Positions 1 through 11,200 of a stretch of DNA of 64,000 nt are shown piece after piece. Source of the stretch: Aegilops tauschii subsp. strangulata. Lineage: Eukaryota; Streptophyta; Magnoliopsida; Poales; Poaceae. The DNA is taken from assembly GCF_002575655.3 (NCBI RefSeq), contig NC_053037.3:567526880-567590879 (forward strand), given 5' to 3'. Under the pieces are notes generated by a model. That model searched no databases. It was not told where the DNA came from and worked only from the letters and a program-made list of their open reading frames with translations. Numbering within the stretch: position 1 is the stretch's first letter; every line of letters begins with the position of its first letter. The position numbers were made by a program, and so were the translations under genes.

Positions 1-1
1 A

Positions 2-1459
2 GAGAATGATGACTATGGAGAGCCTCCACGCCAAGAGCAATATGAGGTTGACAACCCTCCACGCCACGGGCGTCATCATCCCCGACCCCAACACAATGAA
101 GAGCAACGATATGGCAAGCTAAAGTTCACCATGCCCAAGTTTTCCGGTAGCAATGATCCCGAAGAGTATCTTTCATGGGCATTGAAGGTTAACAAAATCT
201 TCCATTTGCACAACTATGACGAAGAGAAGAAGATCGCGATGGCATCCCTTGAGTTTCAAGACTACGTCCTCATTTGGTGGGAACAAGTCCTTGAGCGCCG
301 AGAAGCAAGAGGTGAACCACCCATCACTACTTGGGCGCGAATGAAGGATGTCATGAGAGCATGTTTCGTGCAAACCTACTACAACCGCGACCTCTTCAAG
401 AAACTCCAACTCCTCAAGCAAGGAACCAAGAGCGTTGAAGAATACTACAAGGAAATGGAGATTGCCATGATAAGAGCCAATGTCACGGAAGATGATGAGC
501 AAACTATGGCATGTTTCTTGAATGGACTCAATCATCCTATCAAGAAGATCGCCGACTTCCAACCTTACTCAAACCTCATTGAGCTAGTGCACCAAGCTAC
601 CAAGGCGGAGCGACAAGTGCAAGATGACTTCAAATATGCCAAGTTCTCTTCCAAGACATTCGGCTACAACAATCAAGCTTCAACGACTCCAACAACTTCT
701 ACCTCAACCAAGCCTTCTACAAGCAATGGCGACAAGTCAAGTTACAAGAAAACTCTGACAACCTCAAGTCTTCCTCCTACTACAAGCAACTTCAAGCCAC
801 GAGCTTCATCATCTACTCCGACCGATGAGACCATCAAGACAAGTTACTTCAAATGTTTCACTTGCGGCGGCCGAGGCCACAAGTCCTATGAGTGTACCAA
901 CAAGCGCACCATGATCCTCAACGACGACGGAACCTACGACTCCATGAGTGAAGAGGAGATGGAAGCCCTTGAGCAAGTGGCCATGCACCGGCGCGTGAAT
1001 GAAGATGAAGATGATCAAGTCTTTTGTGATGAGGATTCGAGCCCCGCTCTCGTTGTCTCCAAGGTCTTGACTCTTCAACATCAACAAGATGAGGACCAAA
1101 GATGCCATATCTTCCACACCAAGGCCGGCATCAATGGAAGGGCCGTCAAGGTCATGATCGACGGAGGGAGTTGTCATAACTTGGCAAGTGAAGAACTATG
1201 CTCCAAGCTCCAATTGGTCAAGACGAAGCACCCGCACCCCTACAAGGTTCAATGTCTTAGCGACTCCGGCACTATCCAAGTCGAGCATACGGTGAAAGTT
1301 TCCTTCAAGATAGGAGCTTATGAAGACACTTTGGAGTGTGATGTCGTTCCAATGTCCGTTTGCCACCTCCTCCTTGGACGGCCATGGCAATTTGACCGAG
1401 GCGTCATCCACGACGGGCGTACAAATCACTATAGCTTCAAGATGAAGGGGAAGGAGTAA
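2..1459 (+). pseudogene. gypsy gag-protease, 5' partial
   Basis: The frame is open from the left window edge to a TAA at 1457-1459, so the gag N terminus is outside and the first internal ATG (131) need not be the start. Gag assembles the particle. The retrotransposon gag region lies near 180-620, a Ser/Thr-rich linker follows, and a CCHC zinc knuckle (Cys-X2-Cys-X4-His-X4-Cys) lies at 854-895. The aspartic protease motif IDGGS has its Asp codon at 1160, followed by a typical LLGRPW motif near 1372. Pol continues in the same frame after the TAA, so that stop is a lesion in what should be one gag-pol frame. Confidence 0.88.
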
Positions 1460-3503
1460 GTTCTACGACCTATGTCTCCAAGCCAAGTAATCACCGACAA
1501 GCAAGCCACCCATCATGGAGAGTCTAGTGAGAGAGCGAACCACCAAAAAGAGAGTGAGCGCCACAAGCCCAAATTGAGTGCCTCCATGATGAGCGACAAG
1601 AAGAACCTAGTTCTATTTGCCACAAAAAGAGAGATGAGAGAAGTGTGTGAGAACCCATCGAGTGTCATCCACTATGTCCTCCTATGCAAAGATGAGGTGA
1701 CAAAGACTAACACTCCTAATCCGCTTCATCTAGTGTTTTCCAACTTGTTGTAGGAATTTGAGGATGTCTTTCCCGATGAGCTACCTCCCGCTCTCCCTCC
1801 TCTACGTGGAATTGAGCACCGAATCGACCTCATCCCCAGAGCACCTCTTCCTAACAAGGCTCCATACCGCGTCAACCCCGAAGAAACTAAGGAGATCCAA
1901 TGGCAAGTACAACATCTCATCGACAACAGCCATGTACGTGAAAGCTTAAGCCCTTGTGCCGTTTCGGTTATACTTGTGCCTAAATAAGATGGTACTTTTC
2001 GCATGTGCTCCGATTGTAGACCCATCAATTCTATCACCGTTAGATATAGGCATCCCATACCTCGCCTTGACGATATGCTAGATGAGCTTAGCGGTGCCAC
2101 TATTTTCTCAAAAATTGATCTCAAAAGTGGTTACTATCAAATCCGCATACAAGAAGGTGATGAATGGAAAACCGCTTTCAAAACTAAATTTGGATTGTAC
2201 GAGTGGTTAGTTATGCCTATGGGTTTACCGAAAGCTCCCCGTACTTTCATGCGACTCATGCACTTTGTTGTTCGACCCTACATTGGTGTATTTGTTGTGG
2301 TCTACTTCGATGATATTCTTTTGTTTAGCAAATCTCTCAAAGAGCATGTCACCCATCTTAGAACTGTGTTACAAACCCTTAGGAAAGAGCGTCTTTATGC
2401 TAATATGAAAAGTGCACTTTTGGTGTTGATAAGCTTGTTTTCTTGGGTTTCGTTGTGTCTTCTAAGGGTGTTCATGTAGATGAATCTAAGATCAATGCTA
2501 TTAAAACTTGGCCCCAACCAACCAACTTGCAACAAGTGCGTAGTTTTCTTGGTTTAGCCGGTTTCTATCGTAGATTTGTGAAGGATTTTAGCACCATTGC
2601 TTCACCTTTGCATGCTTTGAGTAAGAAAAATGCGCCTTTTGTTTGGGGACCATCCCAAGATACCGCATTCAATGAGCTTAAGAATTTGCTTACACATGCT
2701 CCCGTGCTTGCTTTTCCCAATTTTGACAAAACTTTTGAAGTTCATTGCGATGCTAGCGGTAATGGCATAGGAGATGTGTTAATGCAAGAGAAGCGCCCAA
2801 TTGCTTACTTTAGTGAGAAACTTTCCGGCGCGCAACTCAATTATCCCATCTATGACAAAGAGCTATATGCTTTAGTGCGAGTTTTGCGTGAGTGGGAACA
2901 CTATCTTATACCTCATGAATTTGTCATTCATACCGATCATGAAATGCTCAAGTACCTCAAGGGTCAAACTAAGTTGAATAAGCGTCATGCTAAGTGGAGT
3001 GAATTCATCGAGTCATTTCCTTATGTCATCAAGTATATTAAAGGCAAGGAAAATGTTGTGGCGGATGCCCTTTCCCGCATATGCATGCTTGTTACTAAAC
3101 TTGAATTAAATGTCATTGGTTTTGAGCACATAAAAGACTTGTATGCGCATGATCTTACGTTTGCCATTCGTTATGCCAAGTGTTTGACGCATACATCTTG
3201 GGAACGCTATTACATCAAAGATGACTTTCTTATGAGAGCTAACAACCTATGCGTTCCCGAGTCTTCTCTTCGTTTGTTAATTTTGCAAGAATCTCATGGA
3301 GGACTAATGGGACACTTTGGACGCGATGAGACATTCGCCACGCTCTCTAAAAACTACTATTGGCCCAAGATGTTCCACGATGTCTCACGCTTCACCAACC
3401 GATGTTCGACATGTCGCAAAGCTAAGTCTAAAGCTCAATCTCATGGCCTTTACATGCCTCTCCCAATTCCATATCAACCATGGGAAGACACTAGCATGGA
3501 CTA
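1460..3503 (+). pseudogene. gypsy pol: RT, RNase H, integrase start
   Basis: This is the pol part of the same element. Reverse transcriptase begins near 1754 in the gag frame and is cut by in-frame stops at 1751-1753 and 1985-1987. The catalytic YFDD motif is at 2303-2314. One extra base near 2408 shifts the frame, after which RNase H runs from about 2725 (HCDASGNG region) to the VVADALSR motif near 3057-3080. The integrase HHCC zinc finger follows at about 3295-3415, and the frame breaks off after the segment that precedes the catalytic core. No functional protein can be made. Confidence 0.88.
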
Positions 3504-3614
3504 TCAGGACTAAGTTCATGATAAATTAAGTTTAACTAATCAAATTACTAATGAACTCCCACTTAAATCAACATCCCTCAAGTTGTCTAAGTGATACGTG
3601 ATCCAATTTAAATG

Positions 3615-4180
3615 AATTACCGTCTCGTACTAAACAAGATCCAGATATAATGTTCATGCTCAAGGCTGGCACCAAATAACAATTATTCAGGTCTAAAACT
3701 AATCCCGAATGTAGATGTAGAGCTAGCATGTCGACGGCGATCACATCGACCTTGGAACCATTCCCGACGCGCATCATCACCTCATTCTTAGCCAATCTTT
3801 GTTTAATCCGTAGCTCCTGTTTTGAGTTACAAATATGAGCAACCGAAACAGTATCAAATACCCATGCGCTACTACGAGCATTAGTAAGGTACACATTAAT
3901 AACATGTATCAAATATACCTTTGTTCACTTTGCCATCCTTCTTATCCACCAAATACTTGGGGCAGTTCTGCTTCCAGTGACCAATCCCTTTGCAGTAGAA
4001 GCACTAAGTTTCAAGCTTGGGTCCAGCTTTGGGCTTCTTCCCGGGAGTGGCAACTTGCTTGCCATTCTTCTTGAAGTTCCCCTTCTTTCCCTTGCCCTTT
4101 TTCTTGAAACCGGTCTCATGTGCGTGGACATGTAAGGTTGGTCCGGGCCGCTTCATCACATAATGCCGCCAAATAAAAAT
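3615..4180 (-). pseudogene. copia gag end and protease remnant
   Basis: On the minus strand a lysine-rich gag tail (about 4130-4010) leads into a complete CCHC zinc knuckle, but a TAG stop lies directly before the first Cys (near 4005). Protease follows at about 3870-3625. Its active-site motif reads FDTVSV instead of the expected DTG, so the catalytic Gly is replaced by Val. A frame change separates the knuckle from protease. The open frame ends in leader-derived sequence near 3570. It is the same protein type as the copia gag-pol at 60905-64000, with different lesions. Confidence 0.8.
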
Positions 4181-4260
4181 AAGACGTTGGTGGTAAGCAG
4201 TATGAACATCACCGCCCACAACTTCTTTGTGTTCTACTCGTGCATATCATCTACGCATAG

Positions 4261-4278
4261 ACCTGGCTCTTGATGCCA
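4261..4278 (-). other. copia primer-binding site (initiator tRNA-Met type)
   Basis: Read on the minus strand, the segment TGGCATCAAGAGCCAGGT lies one base after the LTR end. It resembles the TGGTATCAGAGCC site complementary to the 3' end of plant initiator tRNA-Met, with a substitution and an extra base. It fixes the LTR end at 4280 and the minus orientation. Confidence 0.75.
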
Positions 4279-4279
4279 C

Positions 4280-5199
4280 TGTTGGGAAACGTTGCATGGA
4301 AAACAATTTTTTTCTACGCACACGCAATGATCTATCCATGGAGATGCATAGCAACGAGGGGGAGAGTGTGTCTACGTACCCTCATAGACCGTAAGCGGAA
4401 GCGTTTCTCAACGCGGTTGATGTTGTCGAACTTCTTCGCGCTTCAACTGATGAAGTACCGAACGCACAACACCTTCGCGTTCTGCACATGTTCAGCTCGG
4501 TGATGTCCCTCGCCTTCTTGATCCAGAAAGACGTCGAGGTAGTAGATGAGTTCCGTCAGCACGATGGCGTGGTGACGGTGATGGTGAAGGGGTCCTCGCA
4601 GGGCTTCTCCTAAGCACTACGAAGATATGATCGTGGGAGTAAACGATGGAGGGGGCGGCGCCGCACACGGCTAACCATTGTCTGGGGTGTGCTAGGGGTG
4701 CCCCCCCACATATATATAGGTGGGAGGGGGAGAGGCCAGGAGGCGCCCCAAGTAGGACCAAATCCTACTTGTGTTCCTCCTTGGCTGGCCTCCCCCCTCT
4801 TCCTTATTTACCGGAGGAGGAAGGAAAGAGGAGGGGGAGAAAGGGAAGGGGGAGGCCGAATCCCCCTTTCCTTTCTCTTCCCTCCTTTCCTTATCCCCTT
4901 GGTTCAGCCCATATGGGGGGCGCACCAGCCCCTGGTGGCTGGTGCGTTTCCCCTCTTGGCCCATAAGACCCATATCTTTTGCCGGGGATGCCCGGAACCC
5001 CTTCCGATGACCCGATATGTACTCGGTACCCCCGGAACACTTCTGGTGTCCGAATACTATCGTCCTATATATCAATCTTTACCTCTCGACCATTTCAAGA
5101 CTCCTCGTCATGTGTGTGATCTCATCCGGGACTCCGAACAACATTCGGTCACCAAATCACATAACTCATATAATATAATATCGTCATCGAACGTTAAGC
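4280..5199 (-). mobile_element. Angela-like copia LTR, 3' part (split by CACTA)
   Basis: On the minus strand this is the 3' part of an Angela/BARE-like LTR, ending ...CAACA at 4280. The rest continues at 29857-29988, after the CACTA insertion. A TATA-like run lies near 4710-4718 on the minus strand. The sequence next to the CACTA matches the LTR at 50300-50420 in reverse complement. The 5' end of the LTR (the TGAAGGAAATATGCCC type start seen at 38994) is missing, so the LTR is truncated. Confidence 0.85.
5197..5199. repeat. CACTA target-site duplication AGC, left
   Basis: The three bases AGC directly precede the CACTA end and recur at 29854-29856. A 3-bp TSD is the rule for CACTA (En/Spm) transposons. 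Confidence 0.9.
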
Positions 5200-5217
5200 C
5201 ACTACTAGGGAAAAGCC
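5200..5217 (+). repeat. CACTA terminal inverted repeat, left
   Basis: CACTACTAGGGAAAAGCC, paired with the right terminus at 29837-29853 with one substitution and one indel. Confidence 0.9.
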
Positions 5218-5395
5218 TAGCAGTAGCGCGGGTTTTTGGACTAGCAGTAGCGCGGGGTGCCGCGCTACAGCTAAAGGTTAGCAGTAGCGTTTGTACACCC
5301 GCGCTACTGCTATATCAACTTAGTAGTAGCGCTTCCAGCAAACTGCGCTACTGGTAATTACTACTAGCACGTCTCTCTGCCCACGCTACTACTAT
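5217..5395 (+). repeat. CACTA subterminal repeats, left
   Basis: Short AGCAGTAGCGC units and their reverse complements (GCGCTACTGCT) recur about eight times in this stretch. In the family such subterminal repeats are the binding sites of element-encoded DNA-binding proteins. Here only the repeats themselves are seen. Confidence 0.85.
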
Positions 5396-5490
5396 TATTC
5401 CGTATTCTATTTGTTTTTTATTTTATGTCAGATTCATACAGCTTATACAAGTTTTCATATAGTAGCAATTTAGAGATTGTTTTCACATTA

Positions 5491-5648
5491 TAATGAGTTA
5501 TTAAATCACTAGGTGAAAGAACCGCGGATTAGTTTCAAGTGGGTGGATCCTAAGTGATCAAGTCATGGATTATCGACTTGATCACTTAGGATCCATCCAC
5601 TTGAAACTAATCCGTGGTTCTTTCACCCAATGATATAATAACTCATCA
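5491..5648. repeat. Long inverted repeat (hairpin), 74-bp arms
   Basis: The left arm 5491-5564 and right arm 5575-5648 are reverse complements with only about half a dozen mismatches, around a 10-base loop. The central portion, around GGATCCTAAGTGATCAAGTC, pairs almost perfectly. It lies between the left subterminal repeats and the 3' end of the minus-strand gene. It has no MITE-type TA or TTA border that I can see. Confidence 0.88.
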
Positions 5649-5880
5649 TCATCATCATCATCATATTAATATAAAAACTCTTGCATCATATCATCACCAA
5701 CAACACTAGCTAATAATCATCATAGTCATTACCACCAACACTATTTAATCATCATAGTCATAGTGTAGCTATCTAATCACCACCAACACTAGTTAATAAT
5801 AATCATCATAGTCATTACCACCAACACTAGCTATTTAATCATCATAGTCATAGTGTAGCACATCATCATCTTCAAACTCA
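5649..5880. repeat. ATC-rich simple repeat and ~86-bp tandem duplication
   Basis: A short (ATC)n tract at 5643-5663 is followed by two copies of an ~86-bp unit containing CATAGTCATTACCACCAACAC (starting near 5721 and 5807). This is the sequence just past the stop codon of the minus-strand gene, probably in its 3' untranslated region. Confidence 0.7.
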
Positions 5881-5886
5881 TTCTAG

Positions 5887-6656
5887 CTAGCTAATCACTC
5901 CTGCTGCTCTCTCTCTCTCGGGTAAAATAGCATAGAACATGTGTAGCACTCCTGCTTCATCATATTGGAGCATGCAAATGAACATGTCTCCTAATTGTGG
6001 GCCGCGCTTCTGGTTGCTGCTTAGTACTTCTCTGCTACGATCCTTCACAATTTTGCTTCAGTCTTTGACTATTAAGACTTGCTCGCTTTGAGAAATCTTA
6101 AATGCACTAAAGTGCAATGTAGGATGTCTTGGCCGTAAGCTAACCATTGTCACGCGACCTTTATGCTCGATCCATTGAGGCACAACTATCATCGGGAGTC
6201 CCTATTGAACAACATCATAGTAACATACTTAGCAATGAAGTTTAGCTTAAAAAATAATGTTTGCAAAAGATACACTGAGGACAAATAGTAAAAATCTTAC
6301 CATCTTTCCTAAATAGATGTGACCGTAGTTCAATACGCACGCTAGTGGTCGCACGTTTTGAGTACTAATATTTTGAAGTCCAGGAAAATAATTTGTCTTG
6401 ACAGTATCAAGATCCTCAAGCCATGAAACATAATGACTTATCTCCTCACAGTTTAGTTCAGCCCCGGGGCAGTAGTAGGTCATGCTACTAAGTGCCGGAC
6501 ATGTTTGCTTGAATGGAAATAAGCTATCAATAGAAATTATTGGTTAACTATTTTTTAATAAACAATATCCAAGACATAAATATGGTTGAGAAACTCACAT
6601 AATGGTAGAACTGGAGGCGTCTGCACATCAACCCAGATGTCGGTATTACCTTCAAC
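5887..6656 (-). pseudogene. B3-like DNA-binding protein gene, exons 4, 3 and end of exon 2 (broken)
   Basis: This is the 3' half of a minus-strand gene inside the CACTA. Inferred pieces: end of exon 2 at 6656-6599 (donor GTGAGT), exon 3 at 6523-6301 (donor GTAAGA), exon 4 at 6201-5887 ending in TAG. The phases fit only if one base has been lost in exon 3, shortly before the MTYYCPG segment. Exon 4 has an in-frame TGA at 6058-6060 where Trp is expected. The product contains a Cys-containing YYCPGAELNCEE segment and a basic region. Similar multi-exon proteins are frequent in wheat-type genomes by recollection. The gene cannot make a full product because of the frameshift, the stop and the retrotransposon in exon 2. 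Confidence 0.7.
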
Positions 6657-6661
6657 TTCAT
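6657..6661. repeat. Element A target-site duplication TTCAT, left
   Basis: TTCAT directly precedes the TGATACG start of the first Fatima-like LTR and recurs at 26240-26244 after the last LTR. The duplicated site lies in exon 2 of the CACTA-borne gene. Confidence 0.92.
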
Positions 6662-8182
6662 TGATACGTCCATTTTGCATCATGCTTTTATATCGATATT
6701 TATTGCATTATGGGCTGTTATTACACATTATGTCACAATACTTATGCCTATTCTCTCTTATTTTGCAAGGTTTACATAAAGAGGGAGAATGCCGGCAGCT
6801 GGAATTCTGGGCTGGAAAAGGAGCAAAAATTAGAGACTTATTCTGCACAACTCCAAAAGTCCTGAAACTCCACAGAAGTTATTTTTGGAAATAATAAAAA
6901 ATACTGAGCAAAGAAAATACCAGAGAGGGCCCACACCCTGGCCACGAGGGTGGGGGCGCGCCCTACCCCCTGGGCGCGCCCCCTGCCTCGTGGGCCCCCT
7001 GGTGGCCCTCCGGTGCCCATCTTCTTCTATATGAAGTCTTTCGTCCGAGAAAAAATCATAAGCAAGCTTTCGGGACGAGACTCCGCCGCCACGAGGCGGA
7101 ACCTTGGCGGAACCAATCTAGGGCTCCGGCGGAGCTGTTCTGCCGGGGACACTTCCCTCCAGGAGGGGGAAATCATCGCCATCGTCATCACCAACGCTCC
7201 TCTCATCGGGAGGGGGCCAATATCCATCAACATCTTCACCAGCACCATCTCCTCTCAAACCCTAGTTCATCTCTTGTATCCAATTCTTGTCTCTAAATCT
7301 GGGATTGGTACCTGTAGGTTGCTAGTAGTGTTGATTACTCCTTGTAGCTGATGCTAGTTGGTTTATTTGGTGGAAGATCATATGTTCAGATCCAATATGC
7401 ATATTAATACTCCTCTGATTATGAACATGAATATGCTTTGTGAGTAGTTACGTTTCTTCCTGAGGACATGGGAGAAGTCTTGCTATTAGTAGTCATGTGA
7501 ATTTGGTATTCGTTCGATATTTTGATGAGATGTATGTTGTCTATCCTCTAGTGGTGTTATGTGAACGTCGACTACATGACACTTCACCATTATTTGGGCC
7601 TAGAGGAAGGCATTGAGAAGTAATAAGTAGATGATGGGTTGCTAGAGTGACAGAAGCTTAAACCCTAGTTTATGCGTTGCTTCGTAAGGGGCTGATTTGG
7701 ATCCATATGTTTCATGCTATGGTTAGGTTTACCTTAATACTTCTTTTGTAGTTGTGGATGCTTGCAATAGGGGTTAATCATAAGTAGGATGCTTGTTCAA
7801 GTAAGGACAGCACCCAAGCACCGGTCCACCCACATATCAAATTATCAAAGTACCGAACGCGAATCATATGAACGTGATGAAAACTAGCTTGACGATAATT
7901 CCCATGTGTTCTCGGGAGCGTTTTCCTTCATATAAGAGTTTGTCCAGGCTTGTCCTTTGCTACAAAAAGGATTGGGCCACCTTGCTGCACTTTATTTACT
8001 TTTGTTACTTGTTGCTCGTTACAAATTATCTTATCACAAAACTATCTGTTACCTATAATTTCAGTGCTTGCAGAGAATACCTTGCTGAAAACCGCTTATC
8101 ATTTCCTTCTGTTCCTCGTTGGGTTCGACACTCTTACTTATCGAAAGGACTACGATAGATCCCCTATACTTGTGGGTCATCA
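6662..8182 (+). repeat. Fatima-like LTR 1 (5' LTR of element A)
   Basis: This 1521-bp LTR starts TGATACGTCC and ends GGGTCATCA. It is followed after 11 bases by a PBS. A GC-rich imperfect hairpin (6940-6996) lies just upstream of a TATA-like box (7028-7035). It differs from the other two copies by an extra ~11-bp repeat near 7102. Confidence 0.92.
7028..7035 (+). promoter_or_regulatory. TATA-like box in LTR 1
   Basis: TATATGAA lies about 30 bases after a GC-rich hairpin. The equivalent sites in the other LTRs are near 11947 (CTATAAGAG) and 25097 (CTATATGAG). Transcription from an LTR would start shortly downstream. This is inferred from position only. Confidence 0.5.
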
Positions 8183-8193
8183 AGACTCTTTTC

Positions 8194-8211
8194 TGGCGCC
8201 GTTGCTGGGGA
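8194..8211 (+). other. Primer-binding site, tRNA-Asp type (element A)
   Basis: TGGCGCCGTTGCTGGGGA lies 11 bases after LTR 1. It is complementary to the 3' end of plant tRNA-Asp except for one base (T for C). The same site in element B is unchanged. Confidence 0.85.
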
Positions 8212-8288
8212 GTGAAGCGCCTTTGGTAGGTGGAATTTGGTAAGGAAAAAATTATATAGTGTGCTGAAATTTACTGTCACTTGTTACT

Positions 8289-11200
8289 ATGGAAAGTAAT
8301 CCTCTGAGGGGCTTGTTCGGGGTATCTTCACCCCGACCAGTAGAGCAAAGAGTTTCTCCTCAACCTACTGAACCTACTGAAAATTAAAATGTCTACTTTG
8401 AAATTCCTTCGGGTATGATAGAAAAACTGCTAGCTAATGCTTTTGCAGGAGATGGAACATTACATCCTGATGAGCACCTAATCTATGTGGATGAAGTTTG
8501 TGGATTATTTAAGCTTGCAGGTATGCCCGATGATGTTATCAAGAAGAAGGTCTTCCCTTTATCTTTGAAGGGAGATGCATTGACATGGTATAGGCTATGT
8601 GATGATATGGGATCATGGAACTACAAATGATTGAAATTGGAATTTCATCAGAAGTTTTATCCTATGCATCTTGTTCATCGTGATCATAATTATATATATA
8701 ATTTTTGGCCTCGCGAAGGAGAAAGCATTGCTCAACCTTGGGGGAGGCTTAAGTCAATGTTATATTCATGCCCCAATCATGAGCTCTCAAGAGAAATGAT
8801 TATTCAAAAATTTTATGCTCGACTTTCTGACAACAATCGCACCATGCTCGATACTTCTTGTACTGGTTCTTTTATGATGAAGACTATTGAATTCAAATGG
8901 GATTTGTTGGAAAGAATCTAACGCAACTCTAAAGATTGGGACCTCGACGAAGGTAAGGAGTCAGGTATAATACCTAAGTTTGATTGTGTTAAATCTATTA
9001 TGGATACCGATGTTTTCCATAATTTAGCACTAAATATGGACTTGACTCTGAGATAGTAGCCTATTTTTGTGAATCTTTTGCTGCTCAAGTTGATCTCCCT
9101 AAGGAGAAGTGGTTTAAATATCATCCTCCCATAGAAGTAAAAGTAGTTGAACCTTTTAAAGTTGAAGAAAAGACTATCACTTCTAATGATCCTATTGTTC
9201 CTACTGCTTATGTTGAGAAACCACCTTTCCCTGTTAGAATAAAGGATCATGCTAAAGCTTCAACTGTGGTTCGTAAAAGCAATATTAGAACCTATACTCC
9301 TCCTGAGCAAGTTAAAGTTGAACCTAATATTGCTATTGTTAAAGATCTCGTGGCTGATAATATTTATGGGCATGTTATTTATTTCTATGATGAAACTGCT
9401 AGAATTGCTAAACCTTGTGCTAAAGATAAACATAGACCTGTAGTAGGCATGCCTGTTATTTCTGTTAAAATAGGAGATCATTGTTATCATGGCTTATGTG
9501 ACATGGGTGCCAATGCTAGTGCTATACCTCATGACTTCTACAAAGAAATTATGCATGATATTGCACCTACTGAGTTAGAACAAATTGATGTCACAATTAA
9601 ACTTGCCAATAGAGATACTATATCGCCAATTGGAATTGTTAGAGATGTTGAAGTCTTGTGTGGGAAAACTAAATATCCTGATGATTTTCTTGTTCTTGGC
9701 TCCCCACGAGATAGCATTTGTCCCATTATTTTTGGTAGACCCTTCGTGAACACAGTTAATGCTAGGATAGACTGCGAAAAGGATGTCATTACTATTGGCT
9801 TGGGTGATATGTCTCATGAGTTTAATTTCTCTAAATTTCGTAGACAACACCGTGAATAGGAATTGCCTAGTAAGGATGAAATTATTGGTCTTGCTTCTAT
9901 TGCCGTACCTCCTAGTGATCCTTTAGAACAATATTTGCTAGACCATGAAAATGATATGTTTATGAATGAAAGAAGGGAAATAGATGAAGTATTCTTTAAA
10001 CAGGAACCTATCCTGAAACACAATTTGCCTGTTGAAATCCTAGGGGATCCTCCTCTACCCAAGGGTGATCCCGTGTTTGAGCTTAAACCATTACCTGATA
10101 CTCTTAAATATGCTTATCTTGATAAAAAGAAGATATATCCTGTTATTATTAGTGCTGACCTTTCAGAGAAGGAGGAAGAAAAATTATTGAAAACTCTGAA
10201 GAAGCACCGTGCTGCTATTGGATATACTCTTGATGATCTTAAGGGCATTAGTCCCACTCTATGTCAACATAAAATAAATTTGGAGAAAGATGCCAAACCA
10301 GTTATTGATCACCAACGACGGCTGAATCCTAAGATGAAAGAAGTGGTAAGAAAGGAAATACTGAAGCTCCTTGAGGCAGGTATAATCTATCCCGTTGCTG
10401 ATAGTCAGTGGGTAAGTCCTGTCCATTGTGTCCCTAAGAAGGGAGGTATTACTGTCGTTCCTAATGATAAAGATGAATTGATTCCGCAAAAAATTATCAC
10501 AGGTTATAGGATGGTAATTGATTTCCGCAAATTAAATAAAGCTACTAAAACAGATCATTACCCCTTGCCATTCATTGATCAAATGCTAGAGAGATTATCC
10601 AAACATACACACTTTTGCTTTCTAGATGGTTATTCTGGCTTCTCTCAAATACCTGTGTCAGCTAATGATCAGGCTAAGACCACATTTACTTGTCCTTTCG
10701 GTACTTTTGCTTATAGACGTATGCCTTTTGGTTTATGTAATGCACCTGCGACCTTTCAAAGATGCATGATGGCTATATTCTCTGACTTCTGTGAAAAGAT
10801 TTGTGAGGTTTTCATGGACGATTTCTCCGTCTATGGATCCTCTTTTGATGATTGCTTGAGCAACCTTGATCGAGTTTTGCAGAGATGTGAAGAAACTAAT
10901 CTTGTCTTGAATTGGGAGAAGTGTCACTTTATGGTTAATGAAGGTATTGTCTTGGGGCACAAAATTTTTTAAAGAGGTATTGAAGTTGATAAAGCTAAAG
11001 TTGATGCTATTGAAAAGATGCCATGTCCCAAGGACATCAAAGGTATAAGAAGTTTCCTTGGTCACGCCAGATTTTATAGGAGGTTCATTAAGGACTTCTC
11101 AAAAATTTCTCGGCCTCTGACTAATCTATTGCAAAAAGATATACCATTTGTCCTTGATGATGATTGTGTAGAAGCATTTGAAATACTTAAGAAAGCATTG

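Larger units (their letters stand above)
1..3503 (+). mobile_element. Ty3/gypsy retrotransposon fragment, chromovirus-like, no LTRs
   Basis: This is the internal region of a gypsy-type element with gag, protease, reverse transcriptase, RNase H and the start of integrase in order on the plus strand. The left part lies outside the window. On the right it stops abruptly inside integrase, at about 3503, where sequence related to the leader of an Angela-like copia element begins in reverse orientation. No LTR, PBS or PPT is present, so the family cannot be fixed. The order of domains and the IDGGS-type protease motif fit the chromovirus branch, but the integrase C terminus that would carry a chromodomain is missing. 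Confidence 0.9.
3503..4279 (-). mobile_element. Angela-like copia internal fragment, rearranged
   Basis: This is minus-strand copia sequence attached to the LTR that starts at 4280. Reading along the minus strand from the LTR there is a PBS, about 130 bases of leader, then a jump straight to the end of gag with a zinc knuckle, then protease. After protease the sequence does not continue into integrase. Instead it runs into a segment matching the untranslated leader of the Angela-like element seen at about 60738-60838. Leader sequence therefore lies downstream of protease, out of its normal order, and most of gag is missing. Confidence 0.82.

Noticed and set aside
4492..5075. Several 80-220 codon frames in the minus-strand Angela-like LTR
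   Set aside because: LTR sequence with GC-rich promoter region; frames overlap on both strands and are not kept in the other LTR copies.
8194..8211. tRNA-like matches at PBS sites considered as tRNA genes
   Set aside because: Only the 3' terminal 12-18 bases match; no cloverleaf is present. No convincing tRNA, rRNA or other RNA gene was seen in the window.
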